From Streptomyces kanamyceticus (GTDB lineage: Bacteria > Actinomycetota > Actinomycetes > Streptomycetales > Streptomycetaceae), in contig NZ_CP023699.1 of NCBI RefSeq assembly GCF_008704495.1, forward strand, positions 7,440,001 to 7,504,000: DNA of 64,000 bases, in the 5' to 3' direction. A model generated the notes under the pieces. It ran no database searches. It was not told the origin of the DNA and saw nothing but the letters and a program-made list of their open reading frames with translations. Made by a program: the position numbers and the translations under genes. Of this stretch, positions 8,707 to 18,300 are shown one piece after another (positions within the stretch are counted from its first letter, which is position 1; each line of letters starts with the position of its first letter).

Positions 8707-9798
8707 TCAGCCCCGGCCGGTGCGCGGGATTTCGGGGGAGACGGCGTGCGGGTGGTGGCCGTTCGGGGTGGGTTCGGCCCAGGCCGTGTTGACCTTCGGC
8801 AGGGCGTAGGGGTGCCGCTCGGTGAGCCAGCGGACCAGCTGCTCGCGGACCGTGACCCGCACCGTCCAGATGTCGTCCGCGTCCTTGGCGGTGACCAGGG
8901 CGCGGACCTGGATCGTGTTCGGTGTGGTGTCGGTGACGGCGAGGCCCCAGTCCCTGCCGTCCCAGGCCGCGCAGTCGCGCAGGACGTCGTGGAGCTTCTC
9001 GCGCAGCTGCGGGATCGGCGCCGAGTGGTCCAGCTGGAAGAAGACGGTGCCGGTCATCTCGGCGCCGCCCCGTGACCAGTTCTCGAAGGGCTTCGACGTG
9101 AAGTACGACACCGGCATGGTGATCCGGCGCTCGTCCCACGTCCGTACGGTCAGGAAGGTCAGGGTGATCTCGTCGACCGTGCCCCACTCGCCGTCCACCA
9201 CCACGGTGTCCCCGAGCCGCACCATGTCGCCGAAGGCGATCTGCAGCCCCGCGAAGAGATTGCCGAGGGTGGACTGGGCCGCGACACCGGCGACGATGCC
9301 GAGGACGCCCGCCGAGGCGAGCAGCGAGGTGCCCGCCGCCTGCATCGCGGGGAACGTCAGGAGCATCGCGCCGACCGCCACGACGCCGACGATCGCGGTG
9401 ACCACGCGCTGGATGAGCGTCACCTGCGTACGGACCCGGCGGACGCGGGCCGGATCGCGGTGGGCCGCGGCGTAGCGGGTGTACGAGGACTCGACGACGG
9501 CTGTCGCGATCCGCACCACCAGCCAGGCGGTGGAGCCGATCAGGACGAGGGACAGCATCCGGCCGATGGCGGCCGAGTGATCCTCGATGATCTTCGTCTG
9601 GCGGTATGAGCCTCTCAACAGGGCCGTGCACAGGACGACTTGCAAGGGGACGCGGCAGCGGCGCAGCAGGCCCCACAGCGGGGTCTCGTGATGCCGTTCG
9701 TCGGTCCGGCGCAACAGCACGTCGGCCAGCCAGCCGACGACCACCGGAAGCACGACCGAGCCGCCGATCACGATCAACGGGCGCAGTACGTTCTCCAT
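8707..9798 (-). CDS. MscS-family mechanosensitive channel
   Basis: 363 residues from the ATG at 9798. Four N-terminal hydrophobic segments are followed by the pore helix SLLASAGVLGIVAGVAAQSTLGNLFAGLQIAFGD, which carries the Ala/Gly pattern of MscS TM3, and then by the beta domain (VRLGDTVVVDGEWGTVDEITLTFLTVRTWDERRITMPVS). It opens under membrane tension to release solutes during hypo-osmotic shock. Its neighbour is an ion antiporter, which fits osmotic homeostasis. An in-frame ATG at 9852 would add 18 residues. I prefer 9798 because the protein then begins with the first membrane segment, although GGAGG lies very close to this ATG. Confidence 0.88.
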   Translation of the reverse strand: MENVLRPLIVIGGSVVLPVVVGWLADVLLRRTDERHHETPLWGLLRRCRVPLQVVLCTALLRGSYRQTKIIEDHSAAIGRMLSLVLIGSTAWLVVRIATAVVESSYTRYAAAHRDPARVRRVRTQVTLIQRVVTAIVGVVAVGAMLLTFPAMQAAGTSLLASAGVLGIVAGVAAQSTLGNLFAGLQIAFGDMVRLGDTVVVDGEWGTVDEITLTFLTVRTWDERRITMPVSYFTSKPFENWSRGGAEMTGTVFFQLDHSAPIPQLREKLHDVLRDCAAWDGRDWGLAVTDTTPNTIQVRALVTAKDADDIWTVRVTVREQLVRWLTERHPYALPKVNTAWAEPTPNGHHPHAVSPEIPRTGRG

Positions 9799-9841
9799 GC
9801 CTCCGAGGGTAGGGGGAGGGGACGGATGGCACGATGGCCCC

Positions 9842-10411
9842 ATGAACATCATGCTTTTCCATTCGACGTACGGGCTGCGGCCCGCGGTGCACGCGGCGGC
9901 GGACCGCCTGCGCGCCGCAGGTCACGAGGTGTGGACCCCGGACCTCTTCGAAGGCCGCACCTTTGACGACGTCGAGGAAGGCATGGCCTTCAAGGAGGAG
10001 CTGGGCAAGGACGAGCTCCTGAAGCGGGCCATCCTGGCCGCCGCGCCCTACTCCGAGCGCGGTCTGGTCTACGCGGGCTTCTCCCTCGGTGCGGCGACCG
10101 CGCAGACGCTCGCGCTCGGCGACGACAAGGCCCGCGGCCTGCTGCTCCTGCACGGCACGTCCGACATCGCGGAGAACGCGACGGCGGACGAGCTGCCGGT
10201 GCAGCTGCACGTGGCGGAGCCCGACCCGTTCGAGACGGACGACTGGCTCAGCGCCTGGTACCTGCAGATGCAGCGGGCCGGGGCCGACGTGGAGGTCTAC
10301 CGCTACGCGGGCGCCGGGCACCTCTACACCGACCCGGACCTGGACGACTACGACGCCCAGGCCGCGGAGGCGACGTGGCGCACGGCGCTCGGCTTCCTCG
10401 ACACCCTCTGA
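9842..10411 (+). CDS. Dienelactone hydrolase family protein
   Basis: 189 residues, alpha/beta-hydrolase fold. The nucleophile elbow is GFSLGA (Ser instead of the Cys usual in true dienelactone hydrolases). The acid residue is probably in the HVAEPDPFE segment, and the His lies in the YAGAGHLYTD segment near the end. The start MNIMLFHSTYGLRPAV matches the family N-terminus. The substrate is unknown; the Ser nucleophile suggests a general esterase-like role. It is divergent from the MscS gene and converges on phoD. Confidence 0.85.
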   Translation: MNIMLFHSTYGLRPAVHAAADRLRAAGHEVWTPDLFEGRTFDDVEEGMAFKEELGKDELLKRAILAAAPYSERGLVYAGFSLGAATAQTLALGDDKARGLLLLHGTSDIAENATADELPVQLHVAEPDPFETDDWLSAWYLQMQRAGADVEVYRYAGAGHLYTDPDLDDYDAQAAEATWRTALGFLDTL

Positions 10412-10432
10412 GCGGCCCGCCGCACGGCAGGC

Positions 10433-12088
10433 TCAGCGCACGGGAGCGTCCGCCCGCTCGACCTTCTGCGTGCCGCTGAGCGTGCGGTACGAGCGGGCCC
10501 AGGACGAGGTCGCCTTCGGGTCCTCGCGGTCGGAGAGGGTGTAGTAGTCCATCTGCGAGCGCTCGGCGGTGACGTCGAGGACGCCGTAGCCGTGCGAGTC
10601 CATGTCCAGCCACTTCACGTGGCGGTTGGCCGCCTTGATGGCGCCGACCGCGACCAGCGAGATCGTGTGCGGGGCGACGTGCAGCAGGTCGTCCACGTTG
10701 TCGGAGGTCACCGATGTGACCACGAACTCCGTGGCGACCGACTGCGACAGCGGGTAGGTGGCAGCCTTGGCGGGCACGTCGTTCGCCCAGGCCATGTGGA
10801 TGTCACCGGTCAGGAAGACGGTGTTGCGGATGTTGTTGTCGCGCAGGTGGCTGAGGAGTTCCTTGCGGTCGTCCGTGTAGCCGTCCCATTGGTCGGCGTT
10901 GATGGCCAGACCCTCCTTGGGCAGGCCGAGCAGCTCCGCGATGGGCTCCAGGAGGTGGGCGGGCAGCGAGCCGAAGGCCACCGGCGAGATCATCACCGAG
11001 GTGCCGACCAGCTTCCAGGCCGCGTCGGAGGCGGCGAGCCCCGACTTCAGCCAGTCGAGCTGGGCGCGGCCCGTGATCGTACGGTCCGGGTCGTCGACCT
11101 CGCCGCTGCCGAAGCCCGCCTGCTCGGAGCGGAAGGACCGCAGGTCGAGCAGGTGCAGATCGGCCAGCTTGCCGTAGCGGACGCGGCGGTAGACGGTGCC
11201 CTCGGTGGAGGGGCGCACGGGCATCCACTCGAAGTAGGCCTGCTTGGCGGCCGCCATGCGGTGGTCCCAGCCGCCCTCGGTGTCGGCCGAGTGGTTCTCG
11301 GCGCCGCCCGACCAGGCGTTGTCGGCGAACTCGTGGTCGTCCCATATCGCGATGACCGGGTGCGTGGCGTGCATCGCCTGCGCGTCCTGATCGGTCTTGT
11401 GGACGCCGTGCCGGGTCCGGTAGTCCGCGAGCGTGATGATCTCGTGCTTGGGCTCGTGCGGGCGTACGACGTTCTCGGCGGACGGGTACTCGCCGCTCTT
11501 GTACTCGTAGATGTAGTCCCCGATGTGCAGGACCGCGTCGAGTTCGGTGCGGGCCGCGAGATGGCGGTACGCGGAGAAGTACCCGGCCTCCCAGTTGGCG
11601 CACGACACCACGCCGAAGCGGACGCCGGGCGCGGCCGCGTCGTGCGCCGGGGTGGTGCGGGTGCGGCCCACGGGGGAGTGGACATCGCCTACGGAGAAGC
11701 GGAAGTAATAGGTGGTCGCCTGGCGCAAGCCCCTTACGTCGGCCTTGACCGTGTGGTCCGATGCCGCCCGTGCCATGGTGCTCCCGCGGCCGACGACCCG
11801 GGTGAAGCCCTTGTCCTCGGAGACCTCCCAACGCACCTCGGTGTCGGGCCCCTTGGCCGAGCCCGGCACGGCGTCGGGCGTGGGGGTCACGCGGGTCCAC
11901 AGCAGGACGCCGTCGGGCAGCGGGTCTCCCGAGGCGACTCCGTGGTGGAAAGCGGGCCCCGCGGCGGCGTGCGCGGGCACGGCGGCGAGCGGGGCGAGCG
12001 CGGCGGTGGCGGCCGCCACCTTCACGACGGTACGGCGTCTCGGCGTCAGGGAGTTGGCAGGTGTTTCTGGGTTCAATCGACTGGTCAC
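10433..12088 (-). CDS. phoD: Alkaline phosphatase D (PhoD), Tat-secreted
   Basis: 551 residues. It has a twin-arginine signal ([16 protein letters not shown]) with cleavage likely after AHAAA, an N-terminal beta domain ([22 protein letters not shown]) and the metallophosphatase core with [38 protein letters not shown] and [10 protein letters not shown], the Asp/His metal ligands of Ca/Fe-dependent PhoD enzymes. It releases phosphate from phosphodiesters and monoesters such as teichoic acids outside the cell. The start is GTG at 12088. Known PhoD genes are under PhoP control; GTTCAGCCGGT at 12192-12202 matches 9 of 11 positions of a PHO direct-repeat unit but on the opposite strand, so it is weak. 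See the hairpin entry for possible translational control. Confidence 0.95.
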   Translation of the reverse strand: MTSRLNPETPANSLTPRRRTVVKVAAATAALAPLAAVPAHAAAGPAFHHGVASGDPLPDGVLLWTRVTPTPDAVPGSAKGPDTEVRWEVSEDKGFTRVVGRGSTMARAASDHTVKADVRGLRQATTYYFRFSVGDVHSPVGRTRTTPAHDAAAPGVRFGVVSCANWEAGYFSAYRHLAARTELDAVLHIGDYIYEYKSGEYPSAENVVRPHEPKHEIITLADYRTRHGVHKTDQDAQAMHATHPVIAIWDDHEFADNAWSGGAENHSADTEGGWDHRMAAAKQAYFEWMPVRPSTEGTVYRRVRYGKLADLHLLDLRSFRSEQAGFGSGEVDDPDRTITGRAQLDWLKSGLAASDAAWKLVGTSVMISPVAFGSLPAHLLEPIAELLGLPKEGLAINADQWDGYTDDRKELLSHLRDNNIRNTVFLTGDIHMAWANDVPAKAATYPLSQSVATEFVVTSVTSDNVDDLLHVAPHTISLVAVGAIKAANRHVKWLDMDSHGYGVLDVTAERSQMDYYTLSDREDPKATSSWARSYRTLSGTQKVERADAPVR

Positions 12089-12090
12089 GG

Positions 12091-12117
12091 GCGATCACCT
12101 TACTGATCGGTAATCGC
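12091..12117 (-). promoter_or_regulatory. Hairpin that would sequester the phoD ribosome binding site
   Basis: Just before the phoD GTG, the minus strand reads GCGATTACC, nine bases, then GGTGATCGC. As RNA the two arms pair over all nine positions with one G-U wobble. The right arm contains GGTGATC, an exact seven-base match to the anti-Shine-Dalgarno end of 16S rRNA, six bases from the start. The structure may therefore be a translational switch, or an operator read as DNA. This is an observation, not a known element. Confidence 0.55.
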
Positions 12118-12155
12118 AAAGAGCGGGCGAACTCCACGAGTTCGCCCGCTCTTTT
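12118..12155 (-). terminator. Intrinsic terminator after the DsbA-like gene
   Basis: AAAGAGCGGGCGAACT and AGTTCGCCCGCTCTTT pair over 16 bp around a CCACG loop. It lies downstream of the minus-strand gene ending at 12213 and directly upstream of phoD. A T-run is present on both strands as part of the stem, so it may act in both directions. Confidence 0.85.
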
Positions 12156-12212
12156 GCCACGCGCCTTCTCGGCGCGGGGTGTTGTGCGTCAGTTCAGCCG
12201 GTTACGTCCGGC

Positions 12213-13031
12213 TCAGGCCTTGAGGGCCTTGTCGATCGCGTTCTTGTAGTCCTCGACCGTGGCGGGCGCGTTCTTCGAGCCCGGGCCTGTCAGCTGCTTG
12301 CCGTCCATGACGAAGGAGGGCGTGCCCTCGACGCCGTCCTTGTTGTCGTCGAACGTCTTCGACATCTCCAGGGCCCACCGGTCGAAGGTCCCGTCCTTGA
12401 CGTCCTTCTCGAACGTCTTGCTCTTCTTGAGCGCGGGCACCTCGTTGGCGATCTTCAGGAGCGCGGCGTCGTCCTTGAACTTGTCGTCCTGCTCCGAGGG
12501 GTGGTTCTTCGCGGAGAAGAGCGCCTTCTTGTACTCGAGGAAGGCGTCGTCGCTGACGTTCAGGGCCGCGCCGAGCGCGCTGAGCGCGTTGCGGGAGCCC
12601 TCGCCCGGCAGGTTCCGGTCGAGGAAGGTGGCGCCGATGAACTGGATCTTGTACTTGCCGTCCTTCAGGTCCTTCTCGACGGTCGGGCCGACCGTCTGCT
12701 CGAAGGACGCGCAGACGGGGCAGCGCGGGTCCTCGTAGACCTTGAGGGTCTTCTTCGCGGACTCCTTGCCGATGACGACGGTCGTGCCGTTGTCGCCCGT
12801 GGTGTTCGCGGGCTTGACCAGCTTGGCGTCCTTGGCCTCGTCCCAGTAACCGGGCTTGTTGGACTGCATGACGGCGTAGCCGACGCCGCCGGCTATCGCC
12901 AGGACGCCGACGATCGAGATGCCGACGATGGTGGCGCGCTTGCGCTTCTCCCGCTTGCGCTCGGCTTCCTGCTGGGCGCGGATCCGCTCGCGGGCGGCGG
13001 ACTTGGCGGCCTGGCTGTTGCGCTTGCTCAT
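12213..13031 (-). CDS. Membrane-anchored DsbA-like thioredoxin-fold protein
   Basis: 272 residues. A basic cytoplasmic N-terminus (residues 1-35) and one membrane segment (TIVGISIVGVLAIAGGVGYAV, 34-54) anchor an extracytoplasmic thioredoxin domain with the redox motif CPVC in YEDPRCPVCASFEQ and the cis-Pro segment GTPSFVMDG. It probably makes or isomerises disulfides in exported proteins. A second protein of the same design lies at 44158-44943. The gene is 42 bases downstream of a membrane protein gene on the same strand and is followed by a strong terminator. Confidence 0.88.
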   Translation of the reverse strand: MSKRNSQAAKSAARERIRAQQEAERKREKRKRATIVGISIVGVLAIAGGVGYAVMQSNKPGYWDEAKDAKLVKPANTTGDNGTTVVIGKESAKKTLKVYEDPRCPVCASFEQTVGPTVEKDLKDGKYKIQFIGATFLDRNLPGEGSRNALSALGAALNVSDDAFLEYKKALFSAKNHPSEQDDKFKDDAALLKIANEVPALKKSKTFEKDVKDGTFDRWALEMSKTFDDNKDGVEGTPSFVMDGKQLTGPGSKNAPATVEDYKNAIDKALKA

Positions 13032-13073
13032 GATCTTTTTCTCCGTGTGGGTGTACCGCGTGGGGTGCTGTGC

Positions 13074-13778
13074 TCAGGCGAAAGCGGCCGAGCAAGGCGG
13101 TCCACGCCGCCCCACGAAGTGCACGAGAAGACGCGTCCGTACGGCCCGCACCCGGCGCTCGGGGCGCGGCAGGCGGCGTACGGGAGCGGGGGACGAGGTC
13201 ACCGAGGCGACCGCGATCAGCAGCGGCCGGAACGTGGCGGCGGCGACCGCGCGAAGGAGCTGGCCGAGCGCCCGCTCGCCGCGCCGCAGCCAGGCCGCCG
13301 CGAGGAGGCCCACGCCGACGTGCGCGCCGAGGAGCAGCCAGGCGGCGCCGGGGTCGGCCTCCGAGAGCAGTGCCGCCGCGCTGTTGTGTCCGTCGGCGGT
13401 CATCCGGGCCAGCGGGGTGCCGAGCGGGGTGCCGCCGCACAGCACGTCGAAGCCGACGGAGCGCAGCGGGCCCGCGACCGGGCCGCCCGCCTCGCCGTAA
13501 CAGACGTGCTGGCCCGCGGTGAACACCGTGTCGGCGGCCAGCTCCAGCGGGATGAGGAGGGCGGCGATGCGCCCGTAGCCGCGCTCGCGCCCCGCCATCG
13601 CGTACGCGATGACGAAGACGGCGGCGGCGATCGCCGCGACGGTGGTCAGCGGCAGGGGGACCTGGGACAGCAGCACGTGCGACGCGGCGGAGAGCGTCAC
13701 GACGAGCGCCGTGAAGAGCGCCGCGCGCACGGCTCTGAGCTGGGTCCCGGATATGTCCATCGCGGAGGAGTGTGCCAT
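13074..13778 (-). CDS. Polytopic membrane protein of unknown function
   Basis: 234 residues with about five hydrophobic segments in residues 15-185 and an Arg-rich C-terminal tail. Two cysteines (HVCYGEAGG and DVLCGGTPLG) flank what looks like an extracytoplasmic loop, which is interesting because the next gene in the same direction encodes a DsbA-like protein 42 bases away. The cysteine spacing does not match DsbB or VKOR, so a redox partner role is only a suggestion from context. I do not recognise the family. The ATG at 13778 follows AGGAAC. Confidence 0.7.
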   Translation of the reverse strand: MAHSSAMDISGTQLRAVRAALFTALVVTLSAASHVLLSQVPLPLTTVAAIAAAVFVIAYAMAGRERGYGRIAALLIPLELAADTVFTAGQHVCYGEAGGPVAGPLRSVGFDVLCGGTPLGTPLARMTADGHNSAAALLSEADPGAAWLLLGAHVGVGLLAAAWLRRGERALGQLLRAVAAATFRPLLIAVASVTSSPAPVRRLPRPERRVRAVRTRLLVHFVGRRGPPCSAAFA

Positions 13779-13838
13779 GTGTTCCTGTAGGAGGTCCCTA
13801 AAGGGTGCCTATGAGTTCCGCAATGGCCTGCGGACGCT

Positions 13839-15167
13839 TTACAGACCCGGAATCCGACCGTTGCGGAACAGGTCGACGAAGATCTGGTGGTCGGCGCGTG
13901 CGCGTGCCCCGTAGGCGTGCGCGAAGTCCACGAGCAGGTCCGCGAAGCCGCCCTCGTCGGCCGCGATCGCCGCGTCGATGGCCCGCTCCGTGGAGAACGG
14001 CACCAGGTCCGAGTGCCCGCTCTCGTCGTCCGCCGCCGCGTGCATCGTGGCGGTGGCGCGGCCCAGGTCGGCGACCACCTGGGAGATCTCGTCCAGGTCG
14101 TCGATGTCCGACCAGTCCAGGTCCACCGCGTACGGCGAGACCTCGGCGACGAGCTGGCCCGCGCCGTCCAGCTCGGTCCAGCCGAGCCACGGGTCGGCGT
14201 GCGCCTGGAGGGCGCGCTGCGAGATGACCGTGCGGTGCCCCTCGTGCTGGAAATAGCCACGGATCGCCGGGTCCGTGATGTGCCGCGAGACCGCCGGGGT
14301 CTGCGCCTGCTTGAGGTAGATCACGACGTCGTTCTCCAGGGCGTCGCTGTTGCCCTCGAGGAGGATGTTGTACGAAGGCAGGCCCGCGGAGCCGATGCCG
14401 ATGCCGCGGCGGCCGACGACGTCCTTCACGCGGTACGAGTCGGGGCGGGTCAGCGAGGAATCGGGCAGCGTCTCCAGATAGCCGTCGAACGCGGCGAGCA
14501 CCTTGTAGCGCGTGGCCGCGTCGAGCTCGATGGAGCCGCCGCCCGGCGCGAAGCGCCGCTCGAAGTCGCGGATCTCCGTCATGGAGTCGAGCAGCGAGAA
14601 GCGGGTCAGCGAGCGGGCGTCGCGCAGCGCGTCCAGGAGGGGGCCCTGGGCGGTGTCCAGGGTGAAGGGCGGCACCTCGTCGCTCTTGGCGCCCGTCGCC
14701 AGGTCGTGGACGCGCTCGCGGTAGGCCGCCGCGTAGACCCGCACCAGGTCGGCGATCTGCTCGTCGCTGAGCGCCTTGGAGTAGCCGATCAGGGCCATGG
14801 AGGCGGCGAAGCGCTTCAGGTCCCAGGTGAAGGGGCCGACGTACGCCTCGTCGAAGTCGTTCACGTTGAAGATCAGGCGGCCCTGGGCGTCCATGTACGT
14901 GCCGAAGTTCTCCGCGTGCAGGTCGCCGTGGATCCACACCCGGCCCGTGCGGTCGTCCAGGTAGGGCCCGCCGTGCTGCTCGCGCTCCAAATCGGCGTAG
15001 AAGAGGCAGGCCGTGCCCCGGTAGAACGCGAAGGCGGAGGAGGCCATCTTCCGGAACTTCACCCGGAACGCGGCGGGGTCCGCGGCCAGCAGCTCGCCGA
15101 ACGCGGTGCCGAAGACGGCGAGGATCTGCTCGCCGCGCTGCTCGGCAGTGGGCTGCGGGACCGACAT
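13839..15167 (-). CDS. DUF2252 family protein
   Basis: 442 residues. The family shows a kinase-like (aminoglycoside phosphotransferase) pattern: WIHGDLHAENFGTYMDAQG resembles the catalytic loop HGDLHxxN, and FNVNDFDEAYVGPFTWDLKRFAAS resembles the metal-binding segment. Later motifs include RRGIGIGSAGLPSYNILLEG and YFQHEGHRTVISQRALQA. The biochemical activity of this family is not established. The gene is divergent from dnaE, 181 bases away. The start is an ATG at 15167 giving MSVPQPTAEQRGEQIL. Confidence 0.88.
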   Translation of the reverse strand: MSVPQPTAEQRGEQILAVFGTAFGELLAADPAAFRVKFRKMASSAFAFYRGTACLFYADLEREQHGGPYLDDRTGRVWIHGDLHAENFGTYMDAQGRLIFNVNDFDEAYVGPFTWDLKRFAASMALIGYSKALSDEQIADLVRVYAAAYRERVHDLATGAKSDEVPPFTLDTAQGPLLDALRDARSLTRFSLLDSMTEIRDFERRFAPGGGSIELDAATRYKVLAAFDGYLETLPDSSLTRPDSYRVKDVVGRRGIGIGSAGLPSYNILLEGNSDALENDVVIYLKQAQTPAVSRHITDPAIRGYFQHEGHRTVISQRALQAHADPWLGWTELDGAGQLVAEVSPYAVDLDWSDIDDLDEISQVVADLGRATATMHAAADDESGHSDLVPFSTERAIDAAIAADEGGFADLLVDFAHAYGARARADHQIFVDLFRNGRIPGL

Positions 15168-15348
15168 CGCTGGGTGCCTCCTGGTACAGGGTGGTGCGTG
15201 ACATGAGGGGACTGGTGTCTCGACCGGTCCAACGCACGACGGTACCCCCGAGTGCCCGCCGACTGTCAGTGCTCCGGATTAGACTTCCACGCTGTCCCCC
15301 CAGACTGTCCGCAGCCTGTCGCCCAGCGTTCTCCGGAGGCCTTCCGCC

Positions 15349-18300
15349 GTGACCAAGCCGCCCTTCACGCACCTGCACGTGCACACGCAGTACTCCCTGC
15401 TCGACGGTGCCGCGCGGCTCAAGGACATGTTCGACGCGGCCAATGAGATGGGCATGACCCATATCGCGATGTCGGACCACGGAAACCTGCACGGTGCGTA
15501 TGACTTCTTCCACACGGCGAAGAAGGCGGGGGTGACGCCGATCATCGGGATTGAGGCGTACGTCGCCCCGGAGTCGCGCAGGAACAAGCGGAAGATCCAG
15601 TGGGGCCAGCCGCACCAGAAGCGCGACGACGTGTCGGGTTCGGGTGGCTATACGCACAAAACGATCTGGGCGGCGAACGAGACGGGGCTGCACAACCTCT
15701 TCAAGCTGTCCTCGGACGCCTACGCCGAGGGCTGGCTGCAGAAGTGGCCGCGCATGGACAAGGAGACGATCTCCCAGTGGTCGGAGGGCCTGATCGCCTC
15801 CACCGGCTGCCCGTCCGGTGAACTGCAGACCCGGCTGCGTCTGGGGCAGTTCGACGAGGCGGTGAAGGCGGCCGCCGAGTACCAGGACATCTTTGGCAAG
15901 GACCGGTACTTCCTGGAGCTGATGGATCACGGCATCGACATCGAGCGCCGGGTCCGCGATGACCTGCTGCGGGTGGGCAAGAAGCTCGGCATTCCGCCGT
16001 TGGTGACGAACGACTCGCATTACACGTATGCGCACGAGTCCGTGGCGCACGATGCCCTGCTGTGCATCCAGACCGGTAAGAACCTGTCCGACCCGGATCG
16101 TTTCCGGTTCGACGGGACGGGTTATTACCTGAAGTCGACGGATGAGATGTACGCGATCGACTCCTCGGACGCGTGGCAGGAGGGCTGCCGGAACACGCTT
16201 TTGGTGGCCGAGCAGATCGACACGACCGGCATGTTCGAGAAGCGCGACCTGATGCCGAAGTTCGAGATCCCGGAGGGCTTCACCGAAGTCACCTGGTTCC
16301 AGGAAGAGGTCCGGGTCGGCATGGGCCGCCGCTACCCGGGAGGTGTCCCCGACGACCGGCAGAAGCAGGCCGAGTACGAGATGGACATCATCATCCAGAT
16401 GGGGTTCCCCGGGTACTTCCTCGTGGTCGCCGACTTCATCATGTGGGCCAAGAACAACGGCATCGCGGTGGGTCCGGGCCGAGGCTCCGCGGCCGGTTCG
16501 ATCGTCGCGTACGCCATGGGCATCACCGACCTCGACCCGATCACGCACGGGCTGATCTTCGAGCGGTTCCTGAATCCCGAGCGCGTCTCCATGCCCGATG
16601 TCGACATCGACTTCGACGAGCGTAGGCGCGTCGAAGTGATCAGGTACGTGACGGAGAAGTACGGCGCCGACAAGGTCGCCATGATCGGCACGTACGGAAA
16701 GATCAAGGCGAAGAACGCCATCAAGGACTCCGCGCGCGTGCTCGGATATCCGTACGCGATGGGCGACCGCCTCACCAAGGCGATGCCCGCCGACGTCCTC
16801 GGTAAGGGCATCGACCTCTCCGGCATCACCGACCCCAAGCACCCGCGCTACAGCGAGGCGGGCGAGATCCGGGGGATGTACGAGAACGAGCCGGACGTGA
16901 AGAAGGTCATCGACACCGCCAAGGGTGTGGAGGGCCTGGTCCGGCAGATGGGTGTGCACGCGGCCGGCGTGATCATGTCCAGCGAGCCGATCGTGGACCA
17001 CGCGCCGCTGTGGACGCGCCACACCGACGGCGTCACCATCACGCAGTGGGACTACCCCCAGTGCGAGTCGCTCGGCCTGCTCAAGATGGACTTCCTGGGC
17101 CTGCGCAACCTCACCATCATGGACGACGCCGTCAAGATGGTGCGGGCGGGCAAGGGCATCGACCTGGAGATGCTCTCCCTCGAACTGGACGACCCGAAGA
17201 CCTTCGAACTGCTCTGCCGCGGTGACACGCTCGGCGTCTTCCAGTTCGACGGCGGCCCGATGCGCTCGCTGCTCCGCCAGATGCAGCCCGACAACTTCGA
17301 GGACATTTCCGCCGTCTCGGCCCTGTACCGGCCGGGCCCGATGGGCATGAACTCGCACACGAACTACGCCGAGCGCAAGAACGGCCGCCAGGAGATCACG
17401 CCGATCCACCCGGAGCTCGAAGAGCCCCTGAAGGAGACGCTGGGCCTCACCTACGGCCTCATCGTGTACCAGGAGCAGGTGCAGAAGGCCGCGCAGATCA
17501 TCGCGGGCTACTCGCTCGGCGAAGCCGACATCCTGCGCCGCGTGATGGGCAAGAAGAAGCCCGAGGAGCTGGCGAAGAACTTCGTCCTCTTCCAGGAGGG
17601 CGCGAAGAAGAACGGCTACTCGGACGCGGCGATCCAGGCCCTGTGGGACGTCCTGGTCCCCTTCGCCGGTTACGCGTTCAACAAGGCGCACTCCTCCGCG
17701 TACGGCCTGGTCACCTACTGGACCGCCTATCTGAAGGCGAACTACCCGGCCGAGTACATGGCCGCGCTGCTCACCTCGGTGAAGGACGACAAGGACAAGT
17801 CGGCCGTCTATCTGAACGAGTGCCGCCGCATGGGCATCAAGGTGCTCCCGCCGAACGTGAACGAGTCGGTGCACAACTTCGCCGCCCAGGGCGACGACGT
17901 GATCCTCTTCGGTCTGGAGGCCGTCCGTAACGTCGGGACGAACGTGGTCGAGTCGATCATCCGGTCGCGCAAGGCGAAGGGGCGGTTCACCTCCTTCCCC
18001 GACTACCTCGACAAGGTCGAGGCGACCGCCTGCAACAAGCGCACTACGGAGTCGCTGATCAAGGCGGGCGCGTTCGACACCATGAACCACACCCGCAAGG
18101 GCCTGACCGCGCAGTACGAGCCGATGATCGACAACGTGGTCGCGGTCAAGCGCAAGGAGGCCGAGGGCCAGTTCGACCTCTTCGGAGGGATGGGTGAGGA
18201 GACCGGCGGCGACGAGCCGGGCTTCGGGCTCGACGTGGAGTTCTCCGAGGACGAGTGGGAGAAGACGTACCTGCTCGCCCAGGAGCGGGAGATGCTCGGT

